From Pachydiplax longipennis (lineage: Eukaryota > Arthropoda > Insecta > Odonata > Libellulidae): a DNA stretch of 64,000 nt. Below the pieces are notes generated by a model, which searched no databases, had not been told where the DNA came from, and was given only the letters and a program-made list of their open reading frames with translations. This document shows, piece by piece, positions 36,401 through 46,682 of the stretch (its first letter is position 1; each line of letters begins with the position of its first letter). A program made the position numbers and the translations under genes. The stretch spans positions 34,891,501 through 34,955,500 of the forward strand of contig JAVFKF010000002.1 in NCBI GenBank assembly GCA_036926295.1, written 5' to 3'.

Positions 36401-39400
36401 AAACTTGCATCTTGATAAAAAAGAAAATTATTTTTAGAAAGAAAAAGTCACAAAAGGTAAAAAGAAAGGAGAAAAAGGAACTCGGCGGTCAATGAACTAA
36501 GAGATAAAGGTTCTCCAAGCGCCGAAAAGCGGCGACCGTCTAAGGGCGATTCCCGGGAAACGGATAATCGTTTAGCGGTCCCAGTTCTTTTGAAGATTCT
36601 TTCTGAAGAAAATTCTGAGGGATTCTGAAGAACTGGGACCGCTAAACAATTATCCGTTTCCCGGGAATCGCCCTTAGACGGTCGCTGCTTTTCAGCGCTT
36701 GGAGAACCTTTATCTCTTAGTAACACAAAAGGTAAGTCACAGAATGCAATCCTCAAAAGGTAAGAAACAAAACACTAGCAAAAGATATTATAATTTATAC
36801 AATTATGAATTCATAATTGAATTATATTAGGAATAAAGACTTTAAAAAAGAAAGATTACTTGCTCATAAATAATGAAGTGATAGGTATATTTCTTACCTC
36901 AGATACAGCAACTGCTGCAGCAAAATATACATTCTCAGGAAATTCAAAGAGAGCTCTGCGAATTACATCAGCTAAGATAACATTCACACCTGACCTTCCT
37001 TCAGAGGACCATCGGCTGGCAAGAAGCAATGAAATGTATCCTTCATACACAGCCTCTCGTATATTTCTTAATCTGGGTAAAGCAAAAAGAAACCATTTAG
37101 GTAATGACATCAATTTTCACGCAGGAATTGATGTTTAAAAAAATAATCAAACTGTAGCATTATTGTGAGACCTTTGAGAAATAAAATTTAGATGGTATGC
37201 TTTCTATAATAATAAGAAAAATGTGTAATTTTGATAATGATATGAGAGCCTCATAAAATTTTTATAAGATGCAATGAAAGTAAAGTAGGAAAGTCCAGGT
37301 TCTGTCCAGTAAATTTTGTATTTTAAAGGGCTGTAACTTGTCACCAAAGGTGGCATTTGGCATGCGTTTATAACCACCATCATGTGATGGCAGCCAGTAT
37401 CTTAAGGGTCAAGACAACAATATTATAGGAAGATAGTGAAAAATAAAATGAACAAAAAAGCCAGATAAATGTCATAGATGTAAACAAGCATAGAATATGG
37501 CTACTAGACTTGTATCTCAACCAGTTCAAGCAAAAAGAAGTGATTTCTAAGTTAAATACTTCTCTTTTCAATATAGATTCAATGTGATGATAAACATAGT
37601 TTTGAACAGACTAAAACAATATAGTAGAGAAAACTAACATAATGTAAGAAAAGATGAATGGTAAAATTTGAAACCATGTGTATATAGTACTTCAGTAATT
37701 CCTTAAATAGGACACTAGTAATTTCAGTAAGGAGCTGTGCAGTGGTGGGTGCCCTTTGAATCAGAACTGGCATTTATCTAAAAAGCATCCCAAAATATGA
37801 TTGAAACAAGGCTGTCATGATAGCTTGTTAGTAAAGCATTTACCAAGTAAATTACCCAAGCTCATATCCAGTAATCTGAGTACTTTTCATCTCCAATATT
37901 CTTAAACACTTATAGAGTTCTTTATCATACCCTGTTCATTATCAAACGTTAAATGATTAACCTCAGATTCAAAAATGATATAAAGAACTTGCTTATCTAA
38001 AAAAAACTTACCGAACAAGATTAGGATTATATCGGCCACCAATCCAACTGGAATTTTTTTCATACACTCTCCTGTCGTCTTCTTCTAAGACTTCCATCTG
38101 TTCAACTGAGATCTTAGGCAACTTAGAAAGGGTTTCCTCAAACACTGCCCCAGCATTCCACGTGGACTGCACAAGGGAAAGAAGCCACGCCCAGCAGCAT
38201 ACCCACTCCACCAAGAAATAGGACTGGAAACATTCTAACCCACTACTTACACCTAACTTCTCCTGTTGTTTGCATTTGCAGTGTTCCATATGCTCCTCAG
38301 GGTAAGAGCAAGTGGAAAGCTCCTCCTTCAGCTCTTCCTGAAACACATGCTTGTATTTCTCTAATGCAGCTTTGACATCTGCAAGATCAACTGACTTCTC
38401 TAATGAGCCCAAAGGCTTTCCAAGACCAAGACGAGTCAGGACAGTTTTTGTCATTTCTTCATATGATGAACTTAAGTTAACTTTTATTGATGTACTTGCA
38501 GATTTCTTTACTTTCGGCCTATCTAGCAAAGTGCTATTTTTGTATTTGACAATGTATTTCTCACCAGTGTTATCACATGATTTGCTGAGACCCATCATTT
38601 TTTGACATTCTTGTGTTAAATCTTTATTTATATCACTTTGTTCATTAACATCACTGACCTTCTCATCACAAAACACAGTACCCATGAAAACACCAGCAGC
38701 TGTCCATCGAGGCCTGCGTCCACCAGCACCTACTATATGTTTCGTAACATCCCACCGAGTCTGCTTTACTTGACTCACATCTTCAGAAGCATTTGTAGGA
38801 CTTAGACTAATAACATCTTTTGCAACAGCACCCTCACCTAATAAGTTTGCTGGGTCATTATTCGAAGGAACTTGAACATTAGGGCTGACAGAAATTTCTT
38901 CAGATGTCATACTATCCATGTTAGATGTGCTAGGGTCAAGAGAACTTTGTCCATTGTCTTCAACTTCAACACAATCCATCACTTCACCACTGATATCTTT
39001 CATATTGGATGCAACCTGACTTGAGACATCTGTTTTATTTCCTTTATTATCTTGAGTAGTTGATGTGGGGGCAGTTTGGTTATCAGACAGTTGCTTGTCG
39101 ATTGCCTGTTTGAGAAGTAGCTCAGCAAGCACACGATAAATAGAACACTTTTCTGCCTGATCCTGACCTCCCACCACTGGATAACCAGCTACTGTGGCAA
39201 CTTTACACAGAGTTTGAATTCCCCCTTCTTCCTTTCCTAAGGAAGCATCAATGAGAGCATATTCCCTATAAAGAAAATATAAATAATATATTAGGATGAA
39301 GATTGAAACTTATCAATTATAAAATTAAGCAGTGACATCTGCATTTCTCTGAAAATGTGCACAAAACTGCTCAGTATTACATTACCTGTACAAAGCTAAT

Positions 39401-42400
39401 GAGCTCCTGTTCTTCTCCTTTAAGAGGAATTCCTTGATAGTTGACTTCAATTCCTTTTTCCATTTGGGAGGAAGGCTGAAATTGGCCCCAGAAGTTTTGC
39501 AGCCTTCCAATGTAATCAACCACCTCTCAAATCTGAGCCACCAAACTCCAAAATACTGTCTAGAAGGAGATAAAATACATCTCAGAGCAGTCTGAATATT
39601 ATGAGCTGAAATTGAATAATCTTATGGGCGTAAAAGTAATGATGCATGATGAAAATCCTGAATTAATTCCTTCAAATGATAAACTTTTCACCTTGCAATT
39701 TTGCTTAATATCTCTTAGTCAAAATATAATGAATCTAACAAAAATACATGATAATGTATTAATATTACAGATATTATTACCATTCATACAAATGGACCAT
39801 GCTAATGTTTCAATATACAACATTTCTCTGCTTATGAGATATAAGGGCAAATAAGAGATCACAATGAAACAAGGTGAAAATATGAATAAAAAGAAGCATG
39901 TCTATGAACATGCATGAGATTAATATCAAAGTAAAAAATTACAATTGTTTGTTTGTAGAAATTCAATAGTTTGGGTTTAAAATGAATGTGAGTTCCTAAT
40001 TATTCCTGTGTTATTTTCCAGAAAAATAACATGGATTACTTTTCAGTAATCAAATTTTATGCAATATCTCCAATACTTGAGTAGCCAATGCTGAATTCAT
40101 GGATGTTTAGAGGCTACTGTAAATGGGTGACTCTTTGTCCACATTTAGTCTCTAGATCATGATTGCTCAAAACAGCTTATGGGTCAGAATTCAGCCTGTT
40201 GCAGGAGTTGAACCTTCCTAACAATATTCTTGAAACTTAATAAAGAAATTTTAAGACAAGAAATTTAATTCCCTAGATGAAATGCACAAAACATATTAAA
40301 GACCTTATATATTATTATGCTGGCCGTGGTGGCGGAGTGGTTAGTATGCCAGCGCGTTAACGCTCCAACCACACGGTCCCGGGTTCGAATCCCGGCTAAT
40401 CGGATTTTTCCGGTTAGGGAATGGTTGTCTGTGATTGTCCCACGCCGATAAGCCAGGCTAGTAACCTACTTAAAGGCGTTAAAAAAGTTATTACTCAAAG
40501 TACCAATACCAAGCCTCGATTGGGGCGTGGTACTGAAGGAAACAGGCATAAGCCTAGGAGGAAAGAAGGAAGAAGAAGAAGAAGATATAATATTATTCAG
40601 GGTTGGAAAACCCTGCTCTAAACAGGGTGGATTTTATACCTAATACTAAACATAAAATGACAACCTTCAATACTGCTAATTAGTAAATGACCTCAATTCA
40701 ATAATAATTATCAGATAATATCAAATCTTTAGTAATAACAAAAAAATAATGGTCAATGAAATATCTGATGATCAGCAACTTAATTGTTTGTTAAAACAAT
40801 CACCGGGGAATGGATGTTTTGGCATCAGACCATTTTCTTAAAAAACAACAAAAAACATTTAACTTATCTTGACTATTGCAGATAAATTACCAGATAAATA
40901 TTTTCAAAGCTATATTATTCCAGAGCCGATTTCTCAATATTATAATTCTGGTCTTACATTAATCACAAAAATGTAACCCAAACAGTAAATGATACAAGAT
41001 AAACATACTGATGAGCTGCAGATCCTCCAATGTCGGTAAGAAGTAAGAAAAGCTTTTGGATGGATTTCAAATAGAGATCTCTCCCAGGTCTGGACAAGAG
41101 ATACTGGGGCCCACTCCCTCCAGCAATAAGTTCACTGAGAAGGTCAAAAGGAAGTGCCCCTTTACCCCAATCCCATGGGCCTGCAAAATAAAACAGAAAT
41201 TAAATTAAGGTTTAACTTGTAGCATGGTGAAGTAAAAGAATTTTAAGATTCTAGATTGTACTTCACCACATCATAAGAGTATGATTTTAATCAAATTAAT
41301 TGACCCTCAAAAACTTCAATAAAACAATTTCAAAACTGTAATAATTCAAAGAAAGCACTGGAGGATACTGAAGCTAGAAGTTTTTCTTAATCATGTTAAT
41401 GTGCCTCAGCACAAAAAGGAATCCAAAATTAAATTTTTAATCATTAACTTTATGGTCTTGCCACACACACTGGTTTCATCATTGATGTGGAATTCATTAG
41501 TTATATTAATATAATAATTCTACCACAAAATAGAATTTCAATGCTGTTTTCAATAATTCCTCACTATCTTGAATATTTTCAATAAAAGTCTAATATAAAA
41601 ATGTACACAATGTTAAATTAATTCAAATAAGTAACAAAAGGATTAACTTAGCATTAAAATTTTAAGTAAATTATCTAACCAGTTGAAAAAACTGCTGTAA
41701 GAGGAACTTCAGGAGTGTCACAGCTCCACAGTGGAAATGCATGGCGACGTAGAGCAGTATCTCTGCATGGCAGAAGTGGAACCTTCAGAAGTAGAAGTAC
41801 CAATGAAGCAAGACGAGCAGGTATACTACTAAGAGCATTGCTTGCACTTGACAAAGGATGAAGTAATTCAGAAACATCTTCTGGAAAAACAACGCGCTGC
41901 AAGTCTCCTTCCTCGTCATCCTTATCTGAGGGAGTCATGGGCAACCATCTGGCAGACTGACGAAGACCCTCAATACGTAACCATATCTCTGATAAGGGAA
42001 GCCCTGATTTGTAAACTTCATTCTCTAATTCCTCTGAAAAGAAAATTATTACAGTATTTTCAAACTTGAATGACCATTAAAACAATTAAGTATTTATAAT
42101 ATTAAGATGTGACCAGTACTTAGACACAAGCCTTCCACCTGGCAAGTGGATGCTAGACTTGAGTTACTAATCTAAAATGGTATCTAGTGGAAATGACTAG
42201 AATACTTTGTTGCAATTGGCAACATACAACCATACATAAAAGATGAATACATTGTACTTCCTATCTAGCTCCCTGCCAATAATACCTAACCTTAGTATAT
42301 ACAACCAATGTTTTACCTCTTTGTCTTATTCCCAATACTTATGGGGTTGGTATGAAAATTGACGCATTCTCAAAACCATTTCCTAACCAGAAAAATTCAA

Positions 42401-45097
42401 CCAGCCAGAACACAACCCTGGAACCTTGGGTTTTGAGCACTAGCAAACTAACCACTCTAACACAATATCCATTAATATATAGTTGATATAGGAGATTAAT
42501 GCAAATTTGATTTGATTAAAAATAAGGTTATTATTATTATAAAGACAATCAAAATGAACATTATTTCAGCTTAACGAACTTACCTACTTCAGAGTCAGCT
42601 GGTTGGGCAGCAACTTCAAAATTAATTTCTTCCTCTTGTTCTCCCCTATTTCGGGGTTTCAAATGCAATTCAAGATACATTCTTAGTAAAGTCCATAAAC
42701 GTTCCCAAAGCCCTGCTTGCCTCATGTATAGTCCACAATTAAATAGCAAATCTAAAAGGAAAAAGTGAAGAGCTGAAGTACATACATAAATTTAAGTTTC
42801 TTAACAATATAAAACAAAGGCATAAAATTTAATGAATAAAGAATTAAGAAAACCATTAACTAAACAGTAAAGAATCATTTTCATTAACTAAACAGTAAAG
42901 AATCATTTTCTATTACTATATATAATCATATATGAAAAATTATGGAAAGTATAGAAAGCAGAGGAAAATTTGAACTGAATTATTTACCCACAATTTGTTC
43001 ATCAAGAAAGATCGATGCCTGGCCTGTTCTTCTCTGTAGTGCTCTTCCCTCCCTGCGAGCTACATCCATTGCCTTGCCATATGCCATTGTAACTTCTGTT
43101 GTCGTAGCTCTACTCCTCAATATCTCCAAATATGCCATCCATACACATGGATTACAGGTTTTCTCAGCTTCTTTACCAAGTCTCTGCTCCAGTTCATCAG
43201 GAGGATGAAGAAATTTTTCCAAATGTACCTTTTCTCTTTGAAGCAGCCATGATCTTAACACAAAATCATTTTTAATTATTATTCCCTTTTGGCAGGCACA
43301 CACCAATCTTTATTAAAAGTATCATTTCAGTAAAATTTAAAATTATGAACATGTTTCTCTTCTCTTTGAAATAACAAGAATAAGATTCTTTCAAATGTAC
43401 ACCAAAACTATTTTCACTTTAATTAGATAAAGAAAGTAAGTTATAGGGAGTATTTTCAATTTATAAAGTGAGGATGAAGTGAGGATATAAAGGGAGGAAT
43501 ATGAAAATAATCAGCCAACATATCCCTCACCCAATGATGTTTTAAGAAGACCTTCATAGATATGCAAACAATTAAATACCCAACAAAATTAATTATAAAT
43601 TAACGAGAGAACTTTTAAAGAAAAGTTATTTTGTTGGATTTTAAACAGCTAATGAAAATTTGTAGTATTACCTGGGATTTTCTCGTAAAGCTTTCTCCAA
43701 GATATCAATTTTTCGCTGTGCTAATGCTCTTTTAGAGCGACCACCACGGAACTGGAGTTCGGTTGCTCGATCTTGAAATCTTAGAAACTCCAACCATGTC
43801 CTCACATCTTGTGGATTCTTATTGAGTCTAGAGTTAAATAATTCTGTAGCATGTTGGACCTCCTGCTCTAGCCTTGATGTTTTCCACACTTCTTTCATTA
43901 TTCCATCACTTTTTCCCCTTAGTTCTTTGTCATCTATACTGGTTTCTTTCTCAGGTTCTAAATCTACATCCACTGGTACATCTTTCTCTCTTTGCAAGTA
44001 ATATCTCTCTCTCCTTCTTCCAGATAACTTCCAAGAATGAAAGGATTTGTATTTGACACCAAGAGGCACGAATTTGGGCCATGAGTATCTAAAATTCATA
44101 AGAAATGGATATTATTTCAATTATTATTTTGCCAAGCTGTTATAGCACTTCTTAGTAATTTCTTATTTCAGGTTCTTCATCCAATGAAATCAATACACAA
44201 GGTGAAGAGGTTAAATAATTTAAAATTGCCCAAAAATTATAAATGGTGGAAGAAAAGGCTACAAATACTACCGGCACAGCTTTAGCACATACGGAGCATG
44301 TGCTTAGTGATATTTCAATAAATGACTAAAACATAAGTCATGAGTCAAAAAATCCAAAGCAGAAAGATACCTTTTCAACCATTTATAAAGCGAATCTTGA
44401 CCACGATATCTTAAAATACATATTTAAATCTACAAACTAAAATACGGAATGTGAATTTGACTACAAAGCATACAGGATACCTACAATGGAATAGCAGGAC
44501 GGTGTAAAGTGTCTACGGTAAGATTTCCTCTTTCTTTCTTTCTATCTTCATAGAAATTTTCTTCTGGATCATCATTTGCTTCATGCCGTCTTGAAGCACT
44601 TGAAGGTTTCTCTCTGAAAAGTATTCGAAAATTTACAGCAACTCAAATGACACACACATTCAATACTAGAAAGCTAAAACGATTAACATAGTTTTTACCT
44701 TGATTTCTCCCGATCTTTAGATGATTTTTTACTCTTAGAAGATTTTTTCTTCTTCTTTTTATGACTTCTGTGAGGAGATTTTGATCTAGAGCGTTTTGAT
44801 GAAATGATGGGTGGTCCTTGCTCTCCAATGATTTCCACCTCAGGAGGTTCGTTTTTAGAAATCTCAGCGATAATAGCACATTCTGAATTTGATTCTTCGG
44901 AAGGAACTTCAATCACCGCATAACTTGAATTTTCTAACCATGAAGCTGAAAAAGTTTGGAAAATGTAGCAACATTTACTCGTCATACAAAAGAATAATAA
45001 AACGCAATAAATTACCTTTCTCATGGACTCTATCATCTTTGGATTCTTGAATATTTGTTTTGTTGACATTTCCCGAGAAAGCCGGGAAAAGAGCCAT
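33480..45097 (-). CDS. NRDE2: NRDE2 homolog, nuclear RNA interference/RNA surveillance factor
   Basis: Fourteen exons (5' to 3'): 45016-45097, 44699-44945, 44485-44613, 43672-44088, 42988-43253, 42584-42751, 41680-42033, 41009-41180, 39386-39559, 38012-39265, 36898-37072, 35374-35557, 34098-34291, 33480-33602. They total 3939 nt, or 1312 residues; human NRDE2 has about 1164. The N terminus MALFPAFSG is shared with vertebrates. A Lys/Ser/Arg-rich nuclear stretch follows (residues about 80-110), then the FYEDRKKERGNLTVDTL block in the region that binds MTR4 in human NRDE2. HAT-like helical repeats come next, beginning around NKNPQDVRTWLEFLRFQD, and the C-terminal TRNCPLLWRLYLRF, RGLQQCPWVKAFYLDAGRLL and MITEKELRL closes the protein. 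In worms it acts in nuclear RNAi; in mammals it restrains MTR4-exosome activity. Residues about 730-950 form a low-complexity insertion. The exon 5 acceptor and the exon 12 donor are the least certain junctions. Confidence 0.92.
35288..35330. repeat. 20-bp tandem duplication in an NRDE2 intron
   Basis: CTAAAAAATAATGTTAGCTA starting at 35291 is repeated at 35311. The repeat lies just downstream of exon 12 in transcript order. Confidence 0.8.
35814..36285 (-). pseudogene. Unrecognised frameshifted coding-like segment in an NRDE2 intron
   Basis: Two minus-strand open frames (36285-35974 and 36005-35814) overlap by about 30 nt in neighbouring frames. The first ends WEFFFEQFDLSLIG; the second continues DYNLKNITDEATLSTSFGEP and ends at FGGLNGD. 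Joined by a one-base shift they would read like a single protein fragment of about 155 residues. I do not recognise it. It could be a decayed transposon or gene fragment, or chance. It has no place in NRDE2, whose flanking exons 11 and 12 join in phase without it. Confidence 0.2.
36496..36721. mobile_element. Foldback (hairpin) element with 94-nt arms
   Basis: The left arm 36496-36589 and right arm 36628-36721 are inverted copies separated by a 38-nt loop. They differ at three positions only: two within GCGCCGAAAAGCGGCG and one in ATAATCG, each a CpG in the left arm against TG or CA in the right. A TA occurs at both outer ends (36498-36499 and 36718-36719), as for Tc1/mariner-type targets, although the palindrome extends two bases past it. 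It is GC-richer than the intron around it and lies in NRDE2 intron 11. The open frame running through it is an artefact of the palindrome. Confidence 0.85.
40317..40589 (+). mobile_element. tRNA-derived SINE, full-length-looking
   Basis: The head has an A box TGGCGGAGTGG (40330-40340) and B box GGGTTCGAATCCC (40381-40393). A body of about 170 bp follows, ending in a (GAA)n tail. An 8-bp direct repeat ATATTATT flanks it (40309-40316 and 40590-40597) as a possible target-site duplication. The would-be acceptor stem does not pair, so it is not a tRNA gene. It sits in NRDE2 intron 8, in the sense opposite to the gene. Confidence 0.8.
42310..42470 (-). mobile_element. Second copy of the same SINE family, inverted
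   Basis: The reverse complement contains GTTAGAGTGGTTAGTTTGC, a decayed B box around GGTTCCAGGGTTGTGTTC, and then ATTTTTCTGGTTAGGAAATG. The last matches ATTTTTCCGGTTAGGGAATG in the copy at 40317-40589. It lies in NRDE2 intron 6 and is more diverged than the other copy. Confidence 0.65.
42854..42909. repeat. 28-bp perfect tandem duplication
   Basis: The unit beginning CATTAACTAAACAGTAAAGA is present at 42854 and 42882 without change. It is intronic in NRDE2, just downstream of exon 5 in transcript order. Confidence 0.9.
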
Positions 45098-46682
45098 TCT
45101 ATATCTTTGTTATGAGTGTTGCGGCCCAAACTGTCGTCTTAAAAATCTTAAACTATCGATTTATTCGATAGTTATTATTTTCCGACTCCCGATTTCGCTT
45201 TCCTCCTTACTCGAAAACTCGATTACACTACGCTCGTTCGATCTCTTCGAATCGGTCCAATAAATTTTTCAAATGATAATAAAGCACCGCATGACCGCAT
45301 CAATCGAATGAAGACTCTAATCCAAATTACATGGAAAGCAAAGTTATTGGTTAAAATCTTCAGCTTTTTAATTACGCGAAGCATCAGAAATATCATTATT
45401 TAATAATTCTTCAATTGATCTTGGAAGTCAACTTATTTTATGTTCGTATTTGTAAATTCAGAATTGTTTTTCATAACATTCACTTCGTAGAAGACTGTAA
45501 TAAGATCTTATTTATGTTTTAGAGGAAAAGACATGCATAAAAGCCATGAGAAAATTTAAGGAATAATAATTAATGGGATTTATAAATGGTACCGAGTCTT
45601 TAACCAGTTTTTTAAGTAATCAAAATTGAAAGGAAGCTTGTTCTGTCCCGTAAATTAGAAAAATTGGACTAAATTATTTATTTTATTGGGTTGCAAAATT
45701 GAAATACACCGCCTTTTCTTTTTTATGTCAAAAGATACAATGTTTGTATGAGATGAGAGATACCATCAGCAAATTTGCAATGTCTATGATTAGGCCAAAT
45801 TTTTAAAGGAAAATTTAGGAGGAGATGTATTATTATTCAAGTTTTTTTTGCTTCCTTTCCGTTCTTTTCTTATAATCTTTTATGTTTCATCGTTATCAAA
45901 TCTTCCAAATTTGAGGAAAATATTTCGCTACCATGAATATTTCTATTGATCTTTCACTATTGAATCAAATTAATCATTTTCATGAACAAGTGTCATCGGG
46001 GTAATACCGCAGCTGATCTACGAAACTAGGTCAGTAGGATCAAGGGTTCAGGGTCTGGGAGCGTTAGCAGACAATGTTTACATTTTGACTTCCGAAGTGA
46101 GATCGAAAATAAGAATTCAGGGTCCGGCTTCTTTTTCCAATTACAAAAGATATCAATCATTAAAAAAATATAAAATATTGCCGCCTCTTATCCTTTCAAC
46201 TTCATCTACATGGAGATAAGAGTAGATGCGCGAGAGAGTGATGGATTGAAGTACTAGTTTCTATTCGCAGCATCACAAAGATTGCGTGCTTTCATCTTGT
46301 TTCTCCTAGCTCATCAATCTCGTAAAGTATGTATTTCGATAGGAAAATGCTAATAGAGAAAACTCTTGCCAACGTTAACGTATACATCTCTGGAATAGTT
46401 TATGTAATCAACTGATATTTGCACCTATTAGTTGTTTCTCACGGTCATAAAGGCGGAGTTCTCATTCTTGCGCGAAAAAATACGGTTTGTTTCAGAGAGT
46501 TATTCGTCGTCGTAGTTCTCACCTTTGAACTTATGTTGAAATTCTGTTGTATTGCTACAGTTTTGCTTAGATCTTCGTTGCGATTGATGCTGCGAAAAAT
46601 TCTCTTTATTAACACTTTGTTATTACACGTCACTCTTTCTTCTAAATGAATTCTCGTTAAGTCCAAGTCGAGTGTAATTGAA
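45098..46682. promoter_or_regulatory. Divergent promoter region of NRDE2 and MOCS1
   Basis: The two genes start 1585 bp apart and point away from each other. CpG is dense next to NRDE2 (16 in the 180 nt from 45121 to 45300) and again towards MOCS1, in contrast to the CpG-poor surroundings, which fits active promoters at each end. No gene is seen between them. Overlapping open frames on both strands at 46419-46666 are not convincing. Confidence 0.55.
45151..45173. promoter_or_regulatory. Palindromic TATCGAT element upstream of NRDE2
   Basis: AACTATCGA and TCGATAGTT are perfect 9-nt inverted copies around a 5-nt spacer, 54 nt upstream of the NRDE2 ATG. Each half contains the core of the insect DRE/DREF motif TATCGATA. 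A paired DRE-like site in a housekeeping promoter is plausible, but binding is inferred from sequence only. Confidence 0.4.

Noticed and set aside
36448..36756. 102-residue open frame on the minus strand
   Set aside because: It is an artefact of the palindromic element: its two halves are translations of inverted arms, and it lies in an intron.
40317..40400. Possible functional tRNA gene
   Set aside because: A and B boxes are good but the acceptor ends do not pair. A SINE body and GAA tail follow, with flanking direct repeats.
46419..46666. Overlapping open frames just upstream of MOCS1
   Set aside because: Both strands are open over the same bases, there is no similarity, and the region is the likely promoter and 5' UTR of MOCS1.
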